From NCBI GenBank assembly GCA_902583685.1, contig CACHWO010000003.1, positions 1-50,452 on the forward strand: a DNA stretch of 50,452 nt. The letters run 5' to 3'. The stretch is from an uncultured Pelagibacteraceae bacterium (GTDB lineage Bacteria; Pseudomonadota; Alphaproteobacteria; Pelagibacterales; Pelagibacteraceae). How positions within the stretch are numbered: the stretch's first letter is position 1; every line of letters starts with the position of its first letter. Position numbers and translations under genes: made by a program. The notes beneath the pieces are model-generated. The model was not told the DNA's origin, searched no databases, and saw only the letters and a program-made list of their open reading frames with translations. Shown piece by piece: positions 9,006 to 16,659 of this stretch.

Positions 9006-9818
9006 TTAAACTACCTCTTTAAGCTGAGTTCTGTAATTTACCACTTCTTGTCTAATTTCATCCCACTTAATAATTTCCATTTTTCCATCTAGATGCTCTA
9101 CAAGAGCAGTGCAGTTCTCTACCCAATCACCACAATTTAAATAGTTCACTCCATCAAAATTTTGATTTGAAGCTTTATGAATATGTCCACAAATAATTCC
9201 GTCGACATTTTTCTTTTTACCGTAGCTTGATACAGTTTTTTCATAATCACCTATATATTTAACTGCATTCTTTACTTTATTTTTTAAAAATTTTGCAAGC
9301 GACCACTTCTCCTTGCCAAAAATGTTTCTAATAAAATTTACTAAATTATTTAATCTTAATAATAAATTATAAGCGATGGCACCCACTTTAGATAACCAGG
9401 GTGCATATTTCATAACACCATCCCACTGGTCTCCATGAATTACCACATATTTTTTTTTATCAACTGTTTCATGTATACATTTGTTTATTAACTCAACATC
9501 ACCAAAATTTATTGGAACAAACTTTCTAAAAATCTCATCGTGGTTTCCTGTAATATATTTTACTTTTGTACCGTGTCTTGCCTTTCTAAGAGTTTTTTGA
9601 ATGACATCATTGTGTTCTTGTGGCCAAAAAAAACTTTTTTTGAGAGCCCAAATATCGAAGATGTCTCCCACCAAATAAAGATTTTCTGATCTTGTGTGTT
9701 TATAAAATTCTAAGAGTTTATTTGCTTGGCAACCAACTGTTCCTAGATGAACATCTGAGATGAATATACTTTTAAATGTAAGTATTTTTCCTTCGGCGCT
9801 AGATTTTATTTGTTTCAT
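9006..9818 (-). CDS. plcP: PlcP-like phospholipase C (metallophosphoesterase)
   Basis: This calcineurin-type metallophosphoesterase has 270 residues. The metal-binding motifs appear in order: ISDVHLG, VGDIFDIW, GNHDE, VIHGDQWDG and CGHIHKA. LpxH, a lipid A enzyme, has the same fold. The adjoining agt-like gene, the phoR/pst context and the Pho-box-like element 39-58 bases upstream favour PlcP, the enzyme that removes phospholipid head groups when phosphate is scarce. Many databases label such proteins UDP-2,3-diacylglucosamine hydrolase. The internal basic stretch (about 150-200) may be a membrane-contact region. Confidence 0.8.
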   Translation of the reverse strand: MKQIKSSAEGKILTFKSIFISDVHLGTVGCQANKLLEFYKHTRSENLYLVGDIFDIWALKKSFFWPQEHNDVIQKTLRKARHGTKVKYITGNHDEIFRKFVPINFGDVELINKCIHETVDKKKYVVIHGDQWDGVMKYAPWLSKVGAIAYNLLLRLNNLVNFIRNIFGKEKWSLAKFLKNKVKNAVKYIGDYEKTVSSYGKKKNVDGIICGHIHKASNQNFDGVNYLNCGDWVENCTALVEHLDGKMEIIKWDEIRQEVVNYRTQLKEVV

Positions 9819-9856
9819 TTTATAAAACGAATCTCTTCTTTTAGTTGAATCATAAA

Positions 9857-9876
9857 TATGTTACAGAAATGTTAAA
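9857..9876 (-). promoter_or_regulatory. Probable Pho box between plcP and the lipid kinase gene
   Basis: On the minus strand it reads TTTAACATTTCTGTAACATA. Two exact TAACAT half-sites start 11 bases apart, the best match of the three sites in this window. It points toward plcP (start 9818), and a TATGAT hexamer lies at 9849-9854. Its other end is two bases from the ATG of the divergent kinase gene at 9879. Confidence 0.72.
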
Positions 9877-9878
9877 AA

Positions 9879-10778
9879 ATGATTAAAAAATTAAAATTTT
9901 CCATCATTTTTAATGCTAACGCAGCAGGTGGAAGAAAATTAAAGCTTATCAACAAAGTAATAGAGCTTCTTAAAATAGATCATTCGGTAGAGTTATTTAA
10001 AACCAGCTCTGAAAAAGATGCTGAAAAAGTTTTTAGTGAATTATCAAAAAATAACACAGATAGAGTCGTAATTGCAGGTGGTGATGGTTCAGTATGTTTT
10101 GGAATAAATCAGATCATAAATAAGTACAAAGACATTGATAAGCCTATTATCGGTTACATACCTGCAGGAACAGCAAATATACTTCAGATTGAAACACAAA
10201 TAGAAAAAAAAGCTAAAGAAATTTATAAAGTACTTGTTTCAGAAAACACCAAAAAAATTAATCTTGCAAAAATTAATGATAAATATTTCTTTCTTATGGC
10301 TGGGATTGGTTTTGACTCAGAGATTGTGCATTCAATAGACTCTCAAATTAAAAAATATTTAGGTAAGATAATTTTTGCGCTTAAAGGTCTGCAACATTTT
10401 ATATTTCTAAAAAATAAAAAGATGAAAGTAAATGTCGATGGAAAAATAATTAAAGCCGATTGGGTACTTGTAACAAATTCAAAATATTATGCAGGACCAC
10501 ACTCTATTACGAAAAAAACAAATATTTTTGATAATAAAGTTATTGCTTATATATTTGAAGATCTTTCAAGAATTAAAATTTTATATTACCTTTGGCTAAT
10601 ATTATCAAAAGGGGATTTAAGTAGAGCAAAAAGTATTATTACTAAAGAGCTTGATAAGTTAGAAATTGATAAACTTGAAAATAAAGTTCTCTCACAAATA
10701 GATGGTGAGGACTTTGGTTTTGAAGACAAATTAATAATTAGAAAAAGTGATAAATCTTTTAACTTGTTAGTACCCTAG
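9879..10778 (+). CDS. Diacylglycerol/lipid kinase, YegS-type
   Basis: This 299-residue protein belongs to the DAG-kinase catalytic family (PF00781). It has NANAAGGR near the start, the nucleotide loop GGDGSV (about 67-72), and IPAGTANIL, followed by a C-terminal beta domain ending in QIDGE. It would phosphorylate diacylglycerol or a related lipid. The gene is divergent from plcP. The Pho-box-like site ends two bases before its ATG, and no Shine-Dalgarno sequence is visible. The message may be leaderless, or PhoB may block expression. A lipid kinase beside PlcP and Agt fits lipid remodelling, but the substrate is unproven. Its end overlaps the next, convergent gene by 4 bases. Confidence 0.85.
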   Translation: MIKKLKFSIIFNANAAGGRKLKLINKVIELLKIDHSVELFKTSSEKDAEKVFSELSKNNTDRVVIAGGDGSVCFGINQIINKYKDIDKPIIGYIPAGTANILQIETQIEKKAKEIYKVLVSENTKKINLAKINDKYFFLMAGIGFDSEIVHSIDSQIKKYLGKIIFALKGLQHFIFLKNKKMKVNVDGKIIKADWVLVTNSKYYAGPHSITKKTNIFDNKVIAYIFEDLSRIKILYYLWLILSKGDLSRAKSIITKELDKLEIDKLENKVLSQIDGEDFGFEDKLIIRKSDKSFNLLVP

Positions 10779-11719
10779 ACTTTTGCGAATTCTCCACCTG
10801 ATCGGTAACGCCACAGCCACTTTTCCATTTCTTTTTCAATATCCGTCGGTTTGATATTTAAATCTTTTAAAGATAAGTGATCGCCAGATACTACATTATC
10901 TTTTTCAGAAAGTATTAGACATTGATCTTTTGTTATAATTGGATCAATCGGTAAAATACTTAAAAGCGAACTTTGAATTTTTGCTAAAGTCATCGGCACA
11001 TCAGCAACTATTCTTTTTTTTCCAATTGTGCTTAAAATTAGTTTTATCATATCGCCAAAACTAATCACTCTGCCGCCACCTAGTTCATAAATTTTTCCTT
11101 CATTATTTTTTGTCTCTATAGCTTTTAAAATTGCTCTTGCAACATCATTTACGAAAATAGGCTCAAATTTATAATTTACATTCACTACGGGAATTATTGG
11201 CGAAAGGCTTAATTTTGCAAATAAATTTGTAAAATTATCTTCATTACCAATTACAACGCTTGGTCTAATAATAACTGTTTTATTAAAATTACTTAAAGCT
11301 TTTTCTTCCCCTAAAAATTTAGATTGCTGGTATTTTGATTTAGAATCTTTACTAGCACCAATAGCAGAAACGTGAATAAACTTTTTTACATTTGATTGTG
11401 CGCAAAGTTTTGCGATGCTTTCAGGAATATCTCCGTGAATACTATTAAATTTTTGTTTTCTATTTTCAAATAATATTCCACATAGATTAATAACAATATC
11501 TGAGTTATTTACCGCATTTTTAATCTCTTCAAAATTATTTTGACCAAATTTTATAATTTCAATTGCTCCTGGTGGTGCTTGGGTCTTCAAATAAACCTTG
11601 GAAAATGGATTACGTGTAGGAACAATGCATCTAAAGTTCTTTATGGTCAAATTTCTGACAAGATAACGGCCTATAAAACCACCACCGCCTAGAATTGTTG
11701 CTATCGGGTAATTATTCAT
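10775..11719 (-). CDS. NAD(P)-binding epimerase-like protein, NDUFA9 family
   Basis: This atypical short-chain dehydrogenase has 314 residues from the ATG at 11719. It starts with the NAD-binding loop ILGGGGFIGRYLVRNL and continues with VINLCGI, HVSAIGAS and YQQSK (the Y-x3-K pair), then VIIRPSVVIG. Such proteins resemble the complex I accessory subunit NDUFA9, and alphaproteobacteria often carry one; some relatives act in ubiquinone biosynthesis. A longer reading to 11791 would run into the divergent RNase D gene and add an unlikely hydrophobic leader, so the inner ATG was chosen. Confidence 0.83.
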   Translation of the reverse strand: MNNYPIATILGGGGFIGRYLVRNLTIKNFRCIVPTRNPFSKVYLKTQAPPGAIEIIKFGQNNFEEIKNAVNNSDIVINLCGILFENRKQKFNSIHGDIPESIAKLCAQSNVKKFIHVSAIGASKDSKSKYQQSKFLGEEKALSNFNKTVIIRPSVVIGNEDNFTNLFAKLSLSPIIPVVNVNYKFEPIFVNDVARAILKAIETKNNEGKIYELGGGRVISFGDMIKLILSTIGKKRIVADVPMTLAKIQSSLLSILPIDPIITKDQCLILSEKDNVVSGDHLSLKDLNIKPTDIEKEMEKWLWRYRSGGEFAKV

Positions 11720-11736
11720 GGTATTGAAGAATAGGT

Positions 11737-12363
11737 ATGGCAAAAATACACAAATTTCAAGGAGACATAACTGAAGAAATATCCAAATCATTTAAGGATT
11801 CTGTTGCAATTGATACAGAAGCGACAGGTTTAAAGATTCCTGAAAGAGATAAATTAAGCCTCATTCAAATTTGCGATCGTAATGGAGTTGTTTACATCAT
11901 TCAACCTGATCGAGATACTTATAAAGCGCCAAATCTTGTATCTATTTTGGAAGATAAAAAAATTCAAAAAATTGGTCATTATTTGAGATTTGATAAAAAT
12001 GCACTTGAATATTTTTTAAAGTGCAAAGTTAGGAATATCTTTGACACAAAAATCGCAAGCAAAGTCGTGAGAACATACACTGATCAGCATGGTCTCAAAA
12101 ATTTAGTTTACGAATTTTGTAATAAGAATTTAGATAAAAGAGTTAGTAGCAGTGATTGGAATAAAAATTTAAATGAGTTTAGTGAAAAACAATTAGAATA
12201 CGCATCAAATGATGTAATTTACCTTCATAGGATAAAAAATGAATTAGAAAAAATGTTAAAAAGAGAAAATCGGTTTGAACTGTATGAAAGCTGTATTGCA
12301 TTTTTAGACACACGCATAAAATTAGATCAATCTGGTTTTAAATTTGATGTATTTGAACACTAA
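11737..12363 (+). CDS. rnd: Short ribonuclease D (3'-5' exonuclease)
   Basis: This is a DEDDy-type exonuclease of 208 residues that trims RNA 3' ends. The motifs are AIDTEATGL (Exo I, D and E), KIGHYLRFDKNALEY (Exo II) and YASNDVIYLHR (Exo III, Y and D). The KIASKVVRTYTDQHGLKNLV segment is typical of the alphaproteobacterial form. It lacks the HRDC domains of full-length RNase D, as usual in this class. It is divergent from the NDUFA9-like gene with only 17 bases between them. Its stop overlaps the kdsD start (TAATG). Confidence 0.88.
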   Translation: MAKIHKFQGDITEEISKSFKDSVAIDTEATGLKIPERDKLSLIQICDRNGVVYIIQPDRDTYKAPNLVSILEDKKIQKIGHYLRFDKNALEYFLKCKVRNIFDTKIASKVVRTYTDQHGLKNLVYEFCNKNLDKRVSSSDWNKNLNEFSEKQLEYASNDVIYLHRIKNELEKMLKRENRFELYESCIAFLDTRIKLDQSGFKFDVFEH

Positions 12364-13322
12364 TGGTAAAAAAAAATTATATAAAAATTGCAAGAAATTC
12401 AGCAAAGATACAAATTTCGGAGTTGAAGAAAATTAACAAAGTTTTTAATAGCTCATTTATAAAAGCAGTCGATCTTATGGCAAATTGTAAAGGCAAAGTA
12501 ATATGTGCTGGGGTTGGTAAATCTGGTTTGATAGCAAGAAAAGTATCTGCAACATTATCGAGTATTGGAGTATCAAGTTTTTTTTGTGATCCTGGTACAG
12601 CAAGGCACGGTGATATGGGCCAGATCCAAAAAAAAGACATTTTATTAATTTTCTCTTATTCTGGAAATTCAGAAGAACTTAATGATATGTTGAATTTTGC
12701 TAATCGATTTGGAATAAAAGTTGTTGGTATAGCTAGTTCTAAAGATAGTATTCTTTTAAAAGCAAGTGATATAAAATTATTACTACCTAAAGTTAAAGAG
12801 GCAGATATAACCTCAATTGTACCGACGACAAGTACAACAATTACTTTAGTTCTTGGAGATACGATATGTGCTGCCATTCAGCATAAAAAAAATTTTTCAA
12901 AAGAGGTTTTTAAGCGTTTTCATAAAGGTGGTAGTTTAGGTAGAACACTTCTTTTGGTAAAAGATATTATGGTAACTGGAAAAAAAATACCAATTATTGA
13001 CAGAAACAAAACTATAGAACAAGCAGTTAAAATTATATCTTCTAAAAAGTTAGGTTTAGTTTTAATAACAAAAAAAGGTAAAGTGTTTTCAATATGCACT
13101 GATGGTGATGCGAGAAGAGGGTTGTCTAAATTCTCTAAAAAAGAAAAGATAGAAAAGATTGCAACTAGAAATCCTTTTAAAATTCAAGAAGATATCACTG
13201 CAAATAAGGCTTTATCTATAATGAATCAAAGAAAAATAACTTCACTGGTAGTTTCCTCTAAATCAGGAAGAGTAAAAGGAATTTGCCATATTCACCATTT
13301 ATTAGCACATGGTATTAAATAA
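12363..13322 (+). CDS. kdsD: D-arabinose-5-phosphate isomerase, KdsD/KpsF
   Basis: The enzyme converts ribulose 5-phosphate to arabinose 5-phosphate for Kdo, the inner sugar of lipopolysaccharide. A SIS sugar-isomerase domain (about 35-180, with GVGKSGLIARK, ARHGDMG and PTTSTTITLVLGD) is followed by two CBS domains (about 200-319). The 319 residues are normal for KdsD. Two motif residues differ from the common form: HPTEASHGDLG appears as CDPGTARHGDMG, and FHPGGSLG as FHKGGSLG. It overlaps rnd by one base and lptC by 14, which puts it in an LPS-export operon. Confidence 0.9.
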   Translation: MVKKNYIKIARNSAKIQISELKKINKVFNSSFIKAVDLMANCKGKVICAGVGKSGLIARKVSATLSSIGVSSFFCDPGTARHGDMGQIQKKDILLIFSYSGNSEELNDMLNFANRFGIKVVGIASSKDSILLKASDIKLLLPKVKEADITSIVPTTSTTITLVLGDTICAAIQHKKNFSKEVFKRFHKGGSLGRTLLLVKDIMVTGKKIPIIDRNKTIEQAVKIISSKKLGLVLITKKGKVFSICTDGDARRGLSKFSKKEKIEKIATRNPFKIQEDITANKALSIMNQRKITSLVVSSKSGRVKGICHIHHLLAHGIK

Positions 13323-13908
13323 ATTTAGAAAAAAAAAATTAATACAGTTTTCATTATTATTAGTAGGTATTTTTTTAATACTTTTAATCTATTTTTCAAA
13401 TACAATTAAAGAAAGCGTTATATCTCAGGATATAAAATCAAAAGATAACGTTGAAAATAATTTAGAAGGTATAACAATTTTTGAAAATTTAGAGTACAGA
13501 GGAGAGGATAAAAGTGGAAACAAATTTGTTATTTTTTCTGATTACTCTGATTTTGAGGAAAATTTACCAGAGATAATAAGAATGCGAGGTATACTTTGCT
13601 ATTTTTATTTTAAAGATGGCACAATTTTAGAAGTTAGAAGTAAAAAAGGGGTTTATAATAATGTCTCTCTTGACATTAGCTTCTCTAAAAATGTAAGTAT
13701 GTTTTATATGGATAACTCATTATTTTCTGACAAAGCAGATTACAAAAACGAGGAAAACAGGTTGCATGTCGAGGGAAATGTTAGATCAGAAGGTCCGAAA
13801 GGAAATTTTACATCAGATAAGTTAAATTTTGATTTTACAGACAAGACTGTAAAAGTTTCAATGCATCAAGAAAATGAGAGGGTTAACGTAAAAACTAATT
13901 TAAAATGA
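13309..13908 (+). CDS. lptC: LPS export protein LptC
   Basis: LptC is the single-pass inner-membrane protein that passes lipopolysaccharide from LptBFG to the periplasmic bridge. One TM segment (about 11-29) precedes a beta-rich periplasmic domain: FSDYSDFEENLPEI, SKKGVYNN, DKADYKNEENRLHVEGNVR and SDKLNFDF. Sequence similarity within LptC is always low. The call rests on topology, the LptC-like strand repeats and the position between kdsD and lptB. The final repeats (EGNVRSEGPKGNFTSDKLNF) resemble OstA/LptA repeats. No separate lptA follows; lptB overlaps the last 4 bases. Confidence 0.8.
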   Translation: MVLNKFRKKKLIQFSLLLVGIFLILLIYFSNTIKESVISQDIKSKDNVENNLEGITIFENLEYRGEDKSGNKFVIFSDYSDFEENLPEIIRMRGILCYFYFKDGTILEVRSKKGVYNNVSLDISFSKNVSMFYMDNSLFSDKADYKNEENRLHVEGNVRSEGPKGNFTSDKLNFDFTDKTVKVSMHQENERVNVKTNLK

Positions 13909-14657
13909 AGAAAAGATTTAGAATAATAAAATTTAAAAAAGATAAACCAATTTTGCAAGTTAAAGGTATAAGCAAATCATTTGATGGGAGACCTATACTT
14001 AAAAAAATTAATTTAGACCTACATCCTGGCGAAATTGTTGGTTTACTAGGTCCAAATGGAAGTGGAAAAACAAGTTTATATGGATGTATTTTAGGAAGGT
14101 ATAAAATTGATAATGGAAAAATTTTATTAAATCAAAAAGACATAACATCGTTACCAATTCATGAAAGAGCTAAACTTGGTATTGGATATTTAAGTCAGTA
14201 TCGATCAGTTTTTGCAATGTCAACTTACGATAACTTGCTAGCTGTGGCTCAACTTACAGTTAAAAAACACGAAAAACAACGCGCAATGGTTGAACAACTA
14301 TTAACAGAATTCAATCTACAACACTTAAGAAATATTAATGCAAACCTTTTATCTGGTGGGGAGGTTAGAAGACTTCAGATTGCGAGGACTCTAATTAATA
14401 ATCCCAAAATTATTTTACTAGATGAACCAATGGCAGCTTTGGATCCCATTGTTGTACAAGATATTCAAAAATACATTTTAAAATTACAATCTTATGGAAC
14501 TGGAATTCTTGTAACAGATCATAATATTCAAAACTTGCTTCAAGTTGTAGATAAATGTGTTGTTATTGGAGAACAAACAATTATTGCCGAAGGTAAGCCA
14601 AAAGAAATTTTACAATCTGCAAAAGCTCGAGAATTGTACTTTGGATCTTACGATTAG
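13905..14657 (+). CDS. lptB: LPS export ABC transporter ATPase LptB
   Basis: LptB powers lipopolysaccharide extraction from the inner membrane. The 250 residues carry Walker A (GPNGSGKTS), the family segment SLPIHERAKLGIGYLSQ, the signature LSGGEVRRLQIAR, Walker B (IILLDEPMAALDP) and the switch histidine (VTDHN). The segment after the Q-loop (YRSVFAMST) departs from the usual QEASIFRGL. It overlaps lptC by 4 bases, and aroA starts 6 bases downstream. LptF and LptG are not in this window. Confidence 0.93.
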   Translation: MKKRFRIIKFKKDKPILQVKGISKSFDGRPILKKINLDLHPGEIVGLLGPNGSGKTSLYGCILGRYKIDNGKILLNQKDITSLPIHERAKLGIGYLSQYRSVFAMSTYDNLLAVAQLTVKKHEKQRAMVEQLLTEFNLQHLRNINANLLSGGEVRRLQIARTLINNPKIILLDEPMAALDPIVVQDIQKYILKLQSYGTGILVTDHNIQNLLQVVDKCVVIGEQTIIAEGKPKEILQSAKARELYFGSYD

Positions 14658-14663
14658 AATTTA

Positions 14664-15998
14664 ATGTCAAAAAAAAAGTATTCAGTAATATCTCAAAATA
14701 GAATTGCTGGTTTCAATAAAATTTTAAAAGTTGATAGTGATAAATCTATTTCTATTAGAACTCTTTTAATTAGTTCTATAAGTCAAGGCATTTCAAAAAT
14801 TGATAACATTCTTGAATCTGAGGATATATTTTCTACTATAGAATGTTTGAGGAAACTTGGTGTAAAAATAAAAAAAATTAAAAAAAGTTATTTTGTTTAC
14901 GGAAAAGGATTTGGCTCATTTGCAATTAAAAATAATGCAGTGTTAAACTGCGGTAACTCAGGAACTCTCACAAGACTTCTCATTGGTATACTTTCGACCA
15001 CACCTGGTTTAAAAGTAAATATAACTGGTGACAAATCTCTAAAAAAAAGAGATATGACAAAACTCATAGATCTGATGGGTGAATTTGGTGCGAGTTTTAG
15101 TAAAAATAAATCGTATTTACCTTTTCAAATTACATCTTCATCTATGCCGCTAGGAATAAAATATAAATCAGGTATTTCTGCTCAATTGAAAAGTGCAGTA
15201 ATTCTTGCAGGTCTAAATTCATTTGGGACTACAAATATTTTAGAAAATGAAAGTAACAAAAGTAGAAATCATACTGAAAATTTGCTCCTTAATAATTCAG
15301 GAGTTTTAAGTATAAAAAAAAATGAGATAAAAGTTTTTGGAAAAAAAGCTTTAGATCCCTTTAATATCTCTGTTCCAGGAGACCCATCTAGTGCTGCTTT
15401 TTTTTGTGCATTAGCATTATTTACAGAAAATTCGAATTTAAAAATTAAAAATATATGTCTAAATTCAAGGAGATTAGGTTTTTATAAATTGCTAAAAAGA
15501 CACGGCGCCAAAATAGTTTTTACAAATATAAAAAGAAGATTTAATGAGACTATTGGCGATATTCATGTCAAAAGTAGCAAAATAAGTCCAATCAAAGCAG
15601 GTTCTTATTATTATCCCTCAACAGCTGATGAATATGTAATTTTATCTGTTTGTGCAGCCATGATACCTGGAATATCTGTGTTTAAAGGTATATCGGATTT
15701 ATCAAACAAAGAAAGTTCAAGGGCTTTGGAGATGAAAAAAATATTAAAGCAAATCGGAATTAAGTGTATCTTAACTAAAAGTGAAATGAGAATTTTTGGG
15801 TCAAATGAAATTAAAGTAAAAAAAAAATATATTGTTTTAAAAAATTTACTTGATCATAGAATATGTATGGCAACTGTTTGCTTATCTTTGTTAACTGGTG
15901 TTAAAAGTTTTGTAAAAAATTTTGAAACTGTTGAAACATCATCACCATCGTTTTTAAAGATAATTAAATTAATTGGTGGCAAATATGAAGTTAGATAA
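14664..15998 (+). CDS. aroA: 5-enolpyruvylshikimate-3-phosphate synthase AroA
   Basis: AroA joins shikimate 3-phosphate and PEP in the pathway to chorismate and the aromatic amino acids. At 444 residues it is full length. Substrate-binding positions are visible: DKSISIRTL (K, S, R), CGNSGTLTRLLIG (R), SAQLKSAVILAG (Q), PGDPSSAAFF, ADEYVIL (D), KESSR (E, R) and DHRICMA (R). The KESDR motif appears as KESSR and SRDHTE as SRNHTE, but the main catalytic residues are kept. The next gene, cmk, starts inside its last codons. The aroA-cmk-rpsA order is typical of alphaproteobacteria. Confidence 0.92.
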   Translation: MSKKKYSVISQNRIAGFNKILKVDSDKSISIRTLLISSISQGISKIDNILESEDIFSTIECLRKLGVKIKKIKKSYFVYGKGFGSFAIKNNAVLNCGNSGTLTRLLIGILSTTPGLKVNITGDKSLKKRDMTKLIDLMGEFGASFSKNKSYLPFQITSSSMPLGIKYKSGISAQLKSAVILAGLNSFGTTNILENESNKSRNHTENLLLNNSGVLSIKKNEIKVFGKKALDPFNISVPGDPSSAAFFCALALFTENSNLKIKNICLNSRRLGFYKLLKRHGAKIVFTNIKRRFNETIGDIHVKSSKISPIKAGSYYYPSTADEYVILSVCAAMIPGISVFKGISDLSNKESSRALEMKKILKQIGIKCILTKSEMRIFGSNEIKVKKKYIVLKNLLDHRICMATVCLSLLTGVKSFVKNFETVETSSPSFLKIIKLIGGKYEVR

Positions 15999-16644
15999 AA
16001 CCAAATATATTCGAATAGCTATTGACTCAACAGCTGGCTCTGGTTCAACGTCTATAGCAAAGCTTCTAGCTAAGCATTATAAATTAAGATATCTTGACAC
16101 TGGAAAAGTTTATAGATGGTGTGCTTATCAAATATTAAAAAAAAAACCTCAAAATCAAACAAAATTTTTGAGACAAAAGATAAAAAAATTAAAATTAGAT
16201 GAGTTAAAAAGTAAAAAACTTATTGATGATGATGTTGCCCAGTTAACTTCTAGAATATCAAAACAATTGAGTTTGAGAAAACTGGTTTTAGGTTTTCAAA
16301 AAAATATCGCTTATAAAATTCCACCTGGTTTTAAAGGTAGCGTTCTTAATGGAAGGGATATTACGTATAATATAATGCCCGATGCAACTTTTAAATTCTA
16401 TATCACAGCAAATCTACGAGAGAGAAGTAAAAGAAGGTTCAAGGAACTTAGAAGGCTAGGGAAGAAAGTAAATCTTAAAAATGTTGTAATAAGTTTAAAA
16501 AATAGGGATCAATCAGATAAAAAAAGGTCTGGAAAACAAGGAAGGCTTAAAAAAACTCAAGATTCACAGTTGATAAATACAACGCACCTCTCTATAAAAG
16601 GGGGCTTTCTAAAAGTAAAAAAAATTATTGATAGAGAGCTTTAA
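15985..16644 (+). CDS. cmk: Cytidylate kinase with an atypical P-loop
   Basis: Cmk converts CMP and dCMP to diphosphates. The 219-residue protein has the family landmarks YLDTGKVYRW, LNGRDITYNIMPDATFKFY and a C-terminal NTTHLSI. The P-loop is IDSTAGSGSTS, where Cmk normally has IDGPxGSGKST or a close variant, so the Walker A lysine is replaced by serine. Other nucleotide-binding arginines near the C-terminus are also rearranged. The ATG at 15985 has GGTGG upstream and overlaps aroA by 14 bases; a TTG at 15973 is less likely. Position between aroA and rpsA supports the call. Activity as a kinase is uncertain. Confidence 0.85.
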   Translation: MKLDKTKYIRIAIDSTAGSGSTSIAKLLAKHYKLRYLDTGKVYRWCAYQILKKKPQNQTKFLRQKIKKLKLDELKSKKLIDDDVAQLTSRISKQLSLRKLVLGFQKNIAYKIPPGFKGSVLNGRDITYNIMPDATFKFYITANLRERSKRRFKELRRLGKKVNLKNVVISLKNRDQSDKKRSGKQGRLKKTQDSQLINTTHLSIKGGFLKVKKIIDREL

Positions 16645-16659
16645 GAATAAATAAATTAT

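Noticed and set aside
11720-11791. Longer N-terminus for the NDUFA9-like protein
   Set aside because: It runs into the divergent RNase D gene. The NAD-binding loop starts just after the ATG at 11719.
14664-15998. AroA as a non-functional or altered enzyme
   Set aside because: The KESSR and SRNHTE changes are unusual, but all main substrate-binding and catalytic residues I could place are kept.
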